Below, piece by piece: positions 5,581 to 11,596 of a stretch of DNA of 11,596 nucleotides (position 1 is its first letter; the number at the start of each line of letters is the position of its first letter). The position numbers and the translations under genes were made by a program. The notes beneath the pieces are model-generated. The model was given only the letters and a program-made list of their open reading frames with translations. It was not told where the DNA came from and did no database searches. The DNA is from SIG701 sp045577175 (GTDB lineage: Bacteria; Bacillota; Clostridia; Oscillospirales; CAG-272): contig JAZNHT010000040.1 of the NCBI GenBank assembly GCA_045577175.1, positions 1-11,596 on the forward strand, read 5' to 3'.

Positions 5581-6402
5581 ATGCTTCTGACAGACAGCCA
5601 TACGCACAGCATCTATTCCTTCGACGGGCAGAATACACCGACGGAGATGTGTGCCGCGGCGGTAGAAAACGGCGTGTCCGCCTTTGCCGTGACGGATCAT
5701 GTCGATATTGACTGTATCTCAGACGGTCTGTATCCCCCTTACGATGCCGAGGGAGCGCGCCGTGCCGTTGCAGAGGCGGCGGAGGCATACGCAGGCAAGG
5801 TCGAAATCGTTTACGGCGTCGAGCTCGGTCAGCCGTCGCTCCGAGTGCGCGAGGCGAGAGATTTCCTTACGGAAAACCGATTCGATTTCGTCATCGGCTC
5901 GTGCCACAATCTCTGTGGCGTGCCCGATTTCTACTTCATGCGCTTTGAGGGGATGCCGGACGCGCAGATGCACTCGCTGTTTCGCCGCTCGCTTGCCCAG
6001 TTGACCGAAACGGCAGCCTTCGGCGGCATACATACGATCGCGCACCCGCTGTATCCGCTTCGGTATATGGCGCGAAGCGGACGCACGCTTGATCTTCGCC
6101 TGTTTGAGGATGATTTCCGCGCACTGTTTTCCGCGATGCTTGAAAGCGGTGCCGCGCTGGAGCTCAATATGAAAGCGATCCGCACGGGCGAGGAGCCGTG
6201 GGCGTGGGAGGATCATCTCCTAAGACTTTGGTACGACTGCGGCGGCAGACGGGTTACGTGCGGCACGGATGCGCACAAAGCATCCGACATCGGCGGCTTG
6301 ATTACGGATGGATACGCCCATCTCCGCGCGGCGGGATTTGATAAAATGCTGATCCCGGCGGCAGGCGGTCCCCGTGAAATTTTGATTCCCCAAGTAAATT
6401 GA
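5581..6402 (+). CDS. PHP-domain phosphoesterase, histidinol-phosphatase-like
   Basis: 273 residues, a single PHP (polymerase and histidinol phosphatase) domain, a TIM-barrel metal-dependent phosphoesterase. Metal-binding motifs appear in order: H7-x-H9 (DSHTHS), D39-H40 (VTDHVD), E81 (YGVELG), H109 (GSCHN), H155 (IAHPLYP), E194 (LELN) and D230-x-H232 (GTDAHK). This set fits HisJ/YcdX-type PHP enzymes. HisJ hydrolyses histidinol phosphate in histidine synthesis, but no other his gene is nearby, so the substrate is uncertain and a nucleotide or sugar phosphate is equally possible. ATG 5581 is preceded by GGGGAGAG. An in-frame ATG at 5494 would start ahead of the -10 box and lacks a ribosome-binding site. 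It is the first gene of a four-gene cluster, with mutS-like 15 bases downstream. Confidence 0.88.
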   Translation: MLLTDSHTHSIYSFDGQNTPTEMCAAAVENGVSAFAVTDHVDIDCISDGLYPPYDAEGARRAVAEAAEAYAGKVEIVYGVELGQPSLRVREARDFLTENRFDFVIGSCHNLCGVPDFYFMRFEGMPDAQMHSLFRRSLAQLTETAAFGGIHTIAHPLYPLRYMARSGRTLDLRLFEDDFRALFSAMLESGAALELNMKAIRTGEEPWAWEDHLLRLWYDCGGRRVTCGTDAHKASDIGGLITDGYAHLRAAGFDKMLIPAAGGPREILIPQVN

Positions 6403-6417
6403 TTGCGAGGTGAAAAA

Positions 6418-8046
6418 ATGTCTGAGATAACGAATATGTCCGCTGACATCAGCCTTCTTTATCCGAATGAGGAGAGCTTGCGCCGAGCTTCGGTCGGGCA
6501 GGGGGGCGCACGTCTTCCCGAGGGGACGGCGGAGCAGCTGGAGCTTTATTACCTGATCGATCTGAAAAGCTGTGACATCGGCTCGTTTTTCACAAGCGAC
6601 GCGGAGACGATCCGCTACCGCCAGGAGACGTTTGCCGATATGGCGGCGAATCCGGAGCTTGCACAGACGCTTCTCAAAATGCTGCCGCTTTTAAACGATA
6701 TTACGGAGCTTCGCCGTATGGGCAGCGAGGGCGGCGGCGATACGGAATCGTATCTGTACAGCATCACGGAGGTGGAGCTGTATACCTCGCTTCTGGAGCA
6801 TCTGAAAAAAGGCTTGCTTCCGCTGAAAGAGAAGCTAAAAAGCCGTGCGTTTACCGCACTTGCGGATCGAATCGCGTATCTCACGGAGAGCGAGTATTAT
6901 AAGGAGCTGAACGCGAAGCTCAGTGATCTGACAAAGCGCGTCCGCGAGATCAAGAGCATCACCGTCGGCGTCAATCTCGATGCCCAGCTTCGTCCCGAAT
7001 ACGCGGGCGTTCTGTCCATCAACAACGAGCAGTTCAAATCGGGCGAGATTTTGGATAAAATCCTCCGCCTCGATTTCAAGCAGGATGAGCTTACCTGCAT
7101 CTCCTCGCTTGTGCCGTTCCGCAAAAATCAGAGCGAGAATCAGCAGATGGCACTCTCCAACGCGTTCAATACCGCGATCAATGACGTGTTCCGCACATCC
7201 GTGCGTTCGTGGAAGAAGATCGTGCAGATGTACGTCCTTGAAAACACCGATTTCCTCATCCGTATGATGCCCGAGATTGAGTTTGTCGTCAAGGCGTCGG
7301 AATTGATGACGCGCCTTTCCGAAAAGGGTGTACCGCTGTGCCGCCCTGTGATCCGACCGATGGAGGAGAAGGCGTTTTCCGTGGAGGCTTTGCACAACCC
7401 CGTCGTTGCGCTCAAAATCGACGGTGCGGTGATCCCGAACGATTTCACGTTTGACGAGGACGGTATGATTTTCGTCATCACCGGTCCGAACCGCGGCGGT
7501 AAATCGGTTACGACGTGCGGCGTGGGCATTGCGTTTGTGCTCGCCCAGCTCGGTCTGCTTGTGCCTGCCGAATCCTGCACGCTCAGCCCGGTGGATGCGA
7601 TCTATACGCATTTTCCGACGGGATCGGAGGATACGATCGACAAGGGACGTCTCGGCGAGGAGTGCGCCCGTCTGGACGCCATTTTCGATACGCTGACGGA
7701 GTACGGGCTCGCCCTGCTTGACGAGTCGCTCTCCTCCACGGGATCGTATGAGGCATCCTACATCGCAAGCGAGGTGCTCGCCGGCTTCAGCATGGCGAGG
7801 TGCCGCTGTATCTTCTCTACGCACTTGCACGATCTCGCCGCGTCGGTCGATCGCATCAATGCGGACTGCGTGCCGAAGGGCGGTGTGAAGATCGACAACA
7901 TGGTTGCCGCGATCGATGAGGGCACGCGCTCATTCAAGGTGCGCCGCGCAAAGCCGGACGGCAAGAGCTACGCGCGCGATATTGCGGAGAAGTACGGACT
8001 GTCATTTGACAAAATTCTTACGAAAATCGAGAAAAATAAGCAGTAA
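6418..8046 (+). CDS. Short MutS-family ATPase without the mismatch-recognition domain
   Basis: 542 residues. The C-terminal third is a MutS ATPase: Walker A GPNRGGKS at 356-363 (MutS has GPNMGGKS), an EDTIDKGRLGEE segment at 404-415 in place of the SRGRSTF region, Walker B LALLDES at 431-437 with E436, and the FSTHLHD histidine segment at 467-472. The N-terminal two thirds are mostly helical and resemble the lever/clamp region. Length (about 850 for MutS) and start point leave no room for the mismatch-binding domain with its F-x-E motif, and there is no C-terminal Smr nuclease as in MutS2. It is one of the poorly understood short MutS homologues of Clostridia; a DNA-structure or recombination role is a guess. 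Start at ATG 6418 with GAGGTG five bases upstream. It sits between the PHP gene and the Lrp regulator. Confidence 0.85.
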   Translation: MSEITNMSADISLLYPNEESLRRASVGQGGARLPEGTAEQLELYYLIDLKSCDIGSFFTSDAETIRYRQETFADMAANPELAQTLLKMLPLLNDITELRRMGSEGGGDTESYLYSITEVELYTSLLEHLKKGLLPLKEKLKSRAFTALADRIAYLTESEYYKELNAKLSDLTKRVREIKSITVGVNLDAQLRPEYAGVLSINNEQFKSGEILDKILRLDFKQDELTCISSLVPFRKNQSENQQMALSNAFNTAINDVFRTSVRSWKKIVQMYVLENTDFLIRMMPEIEFVVKASELMTRLSEKGVPLCRPVIRPMEEKAFSVEALHNPVVALKIDGAVIPNDFTFDEDGMIFVITGPNRGGKSVTTCGVGIAFVLAQLGLLVPAESCTLSPVDAIYTHFPTGSEDTIDKGRLGEECARLDAIFDTLTEYGLALLDESLSSTGSYEASYIASEVLAGFSMARCRCIFSTHLHDLAASVDRINADCVPKGGVKIDNMVAAIDEGTRSFKVRRAKPDGKSYARDIAEKYGLSFDKILTKIEKNKQ

Positions 8047-8058
8047 ACGGAGAATCCA

Positions 8059-8538
8059 ATGAACGAATTTCTGAAAACCATCGAAAACAACTGCCGTCTG
8101 ACGGACAGACAGCTTGCGATGCTGCTCGATAAGGACGAGGGCGACATCCGCGAGATGATTGAAAAATACGAAAAGGAGCGTGTCATCCTCGGCTATAAGG
8201 CGATCATCGACTGGGACAGAACGGATCGCGAAAGCGTGACCGCGCTGATCGAGGTCAAGATTACGCCGCAGAGAGACCGCGGATTTGAGCGCGTGGCGGA
8301 GAAAATCTGCAATTATCCCGAGGTCGAGAGCCTCTATCTCATGTCGGGCGGCTTTGATCTTGCCGTGCTGATTGAGGGAAAGACGATGAAGGAGGTCGCC
8401 TATTTCGTTGCGATGAAGCTCGCACCGATCGAGGACGTAATCTCCACCGCCACCCATTTTGTTCTTCGTAAGTACAAGGATAAAGGCGTGTTCTACGGCG
8501 CAGAGCCCGTGGATGAGAGAGGACAGTACATCGGATGA
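8059..8538 (+). CDS. Lrp/AsnC-family transcriptional regulator
   Basis: 159 residues. An N-terminal helix-turn-helix (about 13-40: LTDRQLAMLLDKDEGDIREMIEKYEK) is followed by the hinge VILGYKAIIDW and an AsnC/RAM effector-binding domain at about 60-138 (VTALIEVKITP; MSGGFDLAVLIEG corresponds to the conserved G-x-(Y/F)-D-L segment). Members form octamers that bind DNA near their own operon and respond to amino acids. Its stop overlaps the aminotransferase start by ATGA, so the two are probably translationally coupled. This pairing resembles the alaR-alaT pair of Bacillus subtilis, where an Lrp-type protein controls an alanine aminotransferase. The ligand is not known here. The RBS GGAGA is at 8049-8053, and the gene starts 12 bases after the mutS-like stop. 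Confidence 0.92.
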   Translation: MNEFLKTIENNCRLTDRQLAMLLDKDEGDIREMIEKYEKERVILGYKAIIDWDRTDRESVTALIEVKITPQRDRGFERVAEKICNYPEVESLYLMSGGFDLAVLIEGKTMKEVAYFVAMKLAPIEDVISTATHFVLRKYKDKGVFYGAEPVDERGQYIG

Positions 8539-9719
8539 TCGACTACGAAAACTGTATTCCCGCGCATATCCGCGAGATCAAGCCGTCGGGCATCCGCAAA
8601 TTTTTCGATCTTGTGGGTGAGAAAAAGGATGTGATCTCCTTAACGATCGGCGAGCCGGATTTTATCACGCCGTGGCATATCCGTGTGGCAGGCATCGAAA
8701 GTCTGGAGGGCGGCAAAACGTATTACACCGCCAACAGCGGGCTTGCCAAGCTCCGCGAGGAGATCGCCTCCTACCTTGCGCGCCGATTTGATGCGCATTA
8801 CGATGCCCAAAAGGAGGTCGTCGTCACGGTCGGCGGCAGTGAGGCGATCGATATTGCCTTCCGCGCACTTCTTTCTCCCGGGGATGAGGTCATCATTCCC
8901 CAGCCTGCATTCGTGTGCTACGAGCCGCTTGCAAAATTGGCAGGCGGTACGCCCGTGATTATCAACACAAAGGCGGAGAATCTGTTCAGGCTTACAGCGG
9001 AGGAGCTGCGTGCCGCGATCACACCGCGGACAAAAATGCTCGTTCTGCCGTATCCGAACAACCCGACCGGCGCAATCATGACGAGAGAGGATCTCGAAGA
9101 GATCGCGGAGGTTCTCAAAGGCACGAGCATCCTCGTCATGTCCGATGAGATTTACGCCGAGCTGACGTACGGCAGGGAGCACTGCTCGTGTGCCGCCGTG
9201 CCCGGTCTTGCCGAGCGAACGGTGCTCGTCAGCGGCTTTTCCAAGGCGTTCGCCATGACCGGATGGCGCCTCGGCTACCTCTGCGCGCCGGCACCCTTGT
9301 GCAAACAAATGCTGAAGCTCCATCAGTACGCGATCATGTGCGCGCCGACCACGGCGCAGTTCGCCGCGATTGAAGCGATGCGAAACGGCGACGACGACGT
9401 TGCCATGATGCGCGAGGAGTACAACCGCCGCCGCCGTTTTCTTACAAAGGGACTCAGGGAGATCGGCTTGCCCTGCTTTGAACCGGAGGGCGCGTTCTAT
9501 GTGTTCCCCGACGTGTCCGGATTCGGACTGACAAGCGAGGAATTTTGCGCCCGACTTCTTGAGGAGTATAACGTCGCTATCGTTCCCGGCAGTGCTTTCG
9601 GTGCGTGTGGCGAGGGATTTGCCCGAATTTCTTATGCATATTCCATAGAACACATTGAAAAAGCACTCACTTGTATGGAATCTTTCGTAAAAACTCTCAG
9701 AAAAACAAACAAAAATTGA
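8535..9719 (+). CDS. PLP-dependent class I/II aminotransferase (AlaT/PatA-like)
   Basis: 394 residues, full length for fold-type I aminotransferases. It moves an amino group between an amino acid and a 2-oxo acid using pyridoxal phosphate. Landmarks are ISLTIGEPDF near the N-terminus, VGGSEAIDIAF (phosphate-binding region, about 99-109), YPNNPTG at 173-179, D204 and Y207 (MSDEIYAE), the Schiff-base lysine K237 in SGFSKAFAMTGWRLGY, and R364 (ARISYA) for the substrate carboxylate. From memory, the sequence resembles Bacillus AlaT (alanine) and PatA (N-acetyl-diaminopimelate) without settling which. The start overlaps the lrp stop (ATGA), and GAGAGGA lies in the lrp 3' end. After the stop there is only a weak A/T hairpin (9720-9736). 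Confidence 0.93.
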   Translation: MIDYENCIPAHIREIKPSGIRKFFDLVGEKKDVISLTIGEPDFITPWHIRVAGIESLEGGKTYYTANSGLAKLREEIASYLARRFDAHYDAQKEVVVTVGGSEAIDIAFRALLSPGDEVIIPQPAFVCYEPLAKLAGGTPVIINTKAENLFRLTAEELRAAITPRTKMLVLPYPNNPTGAIMTREDLEEIAEVLKGTSILVMSDEIYAELTYGREHCSCAAVPGLAERTVLVSGFSKAFAMTGWRLGYLCAPAPLCKQMLKLHQYAIMCAPTTAQFAAIEAMRNGDDDVAMMREEYNRRRRFLTKGLREIGLPCFEPEGAFYVFPDVSGFGLTSEEFCARLLEEYNVAIVPGSAFGACGEGFARISYAYSIEHIEKALTCMESFVKTLRKTNKN

Positions 9720-9727
9720 AAAAAGGC

Positions 9728-9756
9728 TTGCTTTTTGCTCTCTCTTATGATATAAT
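9728..9756 (+). promoter_or_regulatory. Promoter of rpmB
   Basis: A perfect TATAAT at 9751-9756 has TGA directly before it, making a TG-extended -10. A weak -35 (TTGCTT, 9728-9733) stands 17 bases upstream. Transcription should begin near 9763. The leader holds a small hairpin, TTGATT (9771-9776) with AATCAA (9783-9788), of unknown role. Confidence 0.78.
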
Positions 9757-9816
9757 AAATGTCGCTGATTTTGATTGAGTACAATCAATGTATACTATAA
9801 ACGGAGGTATTCGGAA

Positions 9817-10002
9817 ATGGCTAAGTGCAGCATTTGCGGAAAAGGCGTTGTATTCGGCGCACAGGTTTCCCACTCTCACCGTTCTACGAACAGAATGTGG
9901 AAGCCGAACATCAGAAAAGTAAAGGTCGTTGTTGGTGGCCAGCACAAGACGGTAGCCGTATGCTCCCGTTGCCTGCGTTCCGGCAAGGTAACCCGCGCTT
10001 AA
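9817..10002 (+). CDS. rpmB: 50S ribosomal protein L28
   Basis: 61 residues, the normal size of bacterial L28, a late-assembling protein of the large ribosomal subunit. MAKCSICGKGVVFG, the central SHSHRSTNRMWKPNI and the C-terminal CSRCLRSGKVTR are hallmarks of the family. It is the zinc-ribbon form with four cysteines, C4-x2-C7 and C49-x2-C52. GGAGGT at 9803-9808 fixes the start. An upstream in-frame extension to 9775 lacks the family pattern. It is a single-gene unit with its own extended -10 promoter and a strong terminator. Confidence 0.98.
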   Translation: MAKCSICGKGVVFGAQVSHSHRSTNRMWKPNIRKVKVVVGGQHKTVAVCSRCLRSGKVTRA

Positions 10003-10036
10003 TTATCCGCGCAAAACACGGGAATCCGTGAGCGTC

Positions 10037-10070
10037 AAAATCCCACCGTCGGTGGGGTTTTTTGCTTTTT
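10037..10070 (+). terminator. rpmB intrinsic terminator
   Basis: AAAATCCCAC (10037-10046) pairs with GTGGGGTTTT (10052-10061, one G-U) around a five-base loop. It is followed by TTTGCTTTTT, making a strong rho-independent terminator 35 bases after the rpmB stop. A second small hairpin (CACGG 10017-10021 with CCGTG 10026-10030) precedes it. Confidence 0.92.
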
Positions 10071-10093
10071 ATACGGTCTGAAGGAGGACGCTG

Positions 10094-10846
10094 ATGCTGT
10101 CATTATCGGATTACATCGCCGTCATAGGCGAAGACGCCGCGCCGTTTGCGGATACGCTCGCACATCATTTTGCCGATGTCGTGCTTCTGCCGCCGTTTCC
10201 TTTGCTCGATCGGCGGATCGCGTCGCATCCCGATACGCTGCTTGCGCGGGTGTGGGAGACGATCATCGTCAGCGAATCGTATGCCGCGCACGCACCGTTC
10301 GAGATTTCGCGGATTGCCGATTGTGTGCCCGTTCGCTTTGGGAAAACAACACCGCGATCACCGTATCCCGGGGATGTTTCGTATAATGTGTTTTCCCACG
10401 GCGGGCGGCTGTACGCGCGCACGGATACGCTGGACGCTACAGTGATCGATTGTGCAAAGGAGCAGGGGATCGCCGTTCATCCCGTGCGGCAGGGGTATGC
10501 CGGCTGTTCCGCCCTCTCTCTCGCGGATTGCGCGCTGACGGCGGATCCGTCGCTTGCCGAAGCACTCCGCGCCGACGGTGCCGAGGTCGTGCGCCTGACA
10601 CCGGGCGGTATTGCCTTGCCGGGATACGACTGCGGCTTCATCGGCGGTGCTTCGGGGTACTGCGCGCGCACGGCGATTTTCTTCGGTGATGTCGAAACGC
10701 ATCCCGACGGCGCTTTGATTCGGGAGATACTCGACGCAAACGGGATCGCCGCGCTTTCTCTCGGCACGGAAGTCCTCACGGATTTCGGCGGGATTTTCAC
10801 AATTCCCCGGAAAAACACTTGCAAAAGCGCGCAGTCGGTGCTATAA
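10094..10846 (+). CDS. DUF6873-type protein (GME-fold family), function unknown
   Basis: 250 residues. The motifs YPGDVSYNVF (about 91-100), HPVRQGYAGCSAL, LPGYDCGFIGGASG and GDVETHPDG match, as I recall it, the clostridial family DUF6873, predicted to have the guanidine-modifying-enzyme (amidinotransferase/amidinohydrolase) fold. No member has a known reaction that I can name. Conserved-looking polar residues near the putative pocket are the Cys of GYAGCS and the His-Pro-Asp of HPDG. There is no signal peptide or membrane helix, so it is probably cytoplasmic. AAGGAGG (10081-10087) supports the start. It follows the rpmB terminator and has no obvious promoter of its own in the short gap, so read-through or a weak promoter is likely. 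The last codons contain the promoter of the next gene. Confidence 0.8.
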   Translation: MLSLSDYIAVIGEDAAPFADTLAHHFADVVLLPPFPLLDRRIASHPDTLLARVWETIIVSESYAAHAPFEISRIADCVPVRFGKTTPRSPYPGDVSYNVFSHGGRLYARTDTLDATVIDCAKEQGIAVHPVRQGYAGCSALSLADCALTADPSLAEALRADGAEVVRLTPGGIALPGYDCGFIGGASGYCARTAIFFGDVETHPDGALIREILDANGIAALSLGTEVLTDFGGIFTIPRKNTCKSAQSVL

Positions 10847-10847
10847 T
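10819..10847 (+). promoter_or_regulatory. Promoter of the alpha/beta-hydrolase gene, overlapping a stop codon
   Basis: TTGCAA (10819-10824), 17 bases, then a perfect TATAAT (10842-10847). The TAA of the -10 box (10844-10846) is the stop codon of the DUF6873 gene. The predicted start near 10854 leaves a leader of about 27 bases carrying AAAGGA before ATG 10881. Confidence 0.78.
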
Positions 10848-10880
10848 GGTAAAAAATCGGACAACCGAAAGGAAGCAACC

Positions 10881-11596
10881 ATGACTACCGAAAAAATTCT
10901 GCTCCGTCCCGATGAGGGCGAGAAAGTTACCTTGACTACGTACATTTCCTACGAGTGCCGCGAGCTCAATATGCCCCCGCGTCCCGCCATCGTCATCTGC
11001 CCCGGCGGCGGATACAACAGGCAGTCTGACCGCGAGGCTGAGCCGGTTGCCAAGGAGTTCTTCGCCAAGGGCTTTAACTGCTTCATTCTGCATTATTCGT
11101 GCAAGGAGGAGGCTGCGTTTCCTCGTCCGCTGGTCGAGCTTTCCCGTGCGATCGTGCACGTCCGCGAGAATGCGGAGAAATATAACATCGATCCCGAGAA
11201 GGTGTTCGTGATCGGCTTTTCTGCCGGCGGTCATCTTGCCGCCTCGATCGGTACGATGTGGCATGAGGATTTTGCCAAGGCGAGCGATGATATGCCCTAC
11301 GGCGCCAACCGCCCGAACGGCATGATCCTGTGCTATCCGGTCATCACCTCGGGCGAGTTTGCGCATCGCGGCTCGTTCAATAATCTGCTCGGTACGGAGA
11401 CGCCGACCGAGGAGCAAAACCGCGCGTATTCGTTGGAGTATCGCGTCGATGAAAAGACGGTTCCCGCGTACATTTGCCATGCGTTTACCGATCCCGCCGT
11501 GCCGGTGCAGAATGCGCTTCTGTTTATGAATGCGATGGCGGCGGCGAAGGTCCCGTTTGCGGCGCACATCTTCCACGAGGGACCGCACGGATTCTC
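10881..11596 (+). CDS. Alpha/beta-hydrolase, esterase/lipase type (3' end beyond the window)
   Basis: 238 complete codons, open to the window edge. It starts at ATG 10881 (MTTEKILLRPDEGE), with AAAGGA at 10868-10873. The fold and active site are readable: an oxyanion-loop motif PGGGY at 41-45, the nucleophile elbow GFSAGGH with S114, the acid D204 in HAFTDPAVP, and the base H236 in GPHGF, just before the edge. The short length and PGGGY motif place it with acetyl-esterase/xylan-esterase-like hydrolases (the Aes/BD-FAE type group), which remove acyl groups from small esters or decorated sugars. There is no signal peptide, so it is probably cytoplasmic. The natural substrate cannot be told. Only about 15-40 residues are probably missing. 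It has its own strong promoter. Confidence 0.88.
   Translation, partial: MTTEKILLRPDEGEKVTLTTYISYECRELNMPPRPAIVICPGGGYNRQSDREAEPVAKEFFAKGFNCFILHYSCKEEAAFPRPLVELSRAIVHVRENAEKYNIDPEKVFVIGFSAGGHLAASIGTMWHEDFAKASDDMPYGANRPNGMILCYPVITSGEFAHRGSFNNLLGTETPTEEQNRAYSLEYRVDEKTVPAYICHAFTDPAVPVQNALLFMNAMAAAKVPFAAHIFHEGPHGF

Noticed and set aside
6835..7830. Minus-strand reading frame of 331 codons
   Set aside because: It is a shadow of the MutS-like gene, with no start signals or family motifs.
9720..9736. Strong terminator after the aminotransferase
   Set aside because: The hairpin is only six pairs, nearly all A-T, and overlaps the rpmB -35 region; at best it is weak.
8640..9788. Minus-strand reading frame of 382 codons
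   Set aside because: It is antisense to the aminotransferase, whose PLP-binding motifs are complete on the plus strand.
10797..11588. Minus-strand reading frame of 263 codons
   Set aside because: It is antisense to the alpha/beta-hydrolase, which has a full catalytic triad, promoter and ribosome-binding site on the plus strand.

Overview
The window looks like chromosomal DNA of an anaerobic Clostridia-type Bacillota, probably near the Oscillospirales/Ruminococcaceae. Supporting signs are a rubrerythrin under a PerR-type regulator, strong AGGAGG ribosome-binding sites, consensus sigma-A promoters, G/C-rich codon ends, and an intergenic block of GTAGGGG...CCCCTAC palindromes. The taxonomic call is inference. 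Ten complete protein genes are supported, plus a partial gene at each edge: an IS3-type orfA on the left and an alpha/beta-hydrolase on the right.

Layout. Positions 1-210: the 5' end of an IS3-family insertion sequence reading leftward. Its orfA ribosome-binding site is folded into a perfect 13-bp hairpin, and a near-consensus promoter starts transcription inside the hairpin loop. Positions 220-1150: two terminator-like hairpins, then a small membrane protein with a PH-like and a SHOCT domain. Positions 1151-1518 contain no gene. They hold a 221-bp palindrome-rich repeat with about 25-bp terminal inverted repeats, flanked by two copies of the same terminator-like motif. Positions 1519-2550 (minus strand): a perR-rubrerythrin peroxide-defence operon whose promoter lies between two Per-box palindromes. 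Positions 2569-5319 (minus strand): a 916-residue HsdR-like SF2 helicase with an N-terminal DUF4145-like region, with no methylase or specificity subunit beside it. Its nuclease motif reads E-S-Q instead of E-x-K.

Positions 5581-9719 (plus strand): a tight four-gene cluster of PHP-domain phosphoesterase, short MutS-like ATPase, Lrp/AsnC regulator and class I aminotransferase. The last two overlap by ATGA. Next come rpmB (ribosomal protein L28) with its own promoter and terminator, a DUF6873-type protein of unknown function, and the start of an alpha/beta-hydrolase. The promoter of that hydrolase overlaps the stop codon of the DUF6873 gene.

How the genes work together: PerR senses peroxide or iron and represses itself and rubrerythrin, which reduces peroxide. 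The Lrp-type protein probably controls its own cluster in response to an amino acid handled by the aminotransferase. I found no clear new multi-gene system. The items most worth checking are the altered, unpartnered HsdR-like helicase, the mobile-looking palindromic repeat, the IS hairpin/promoter arrangement and the two-operator PerR circuit.
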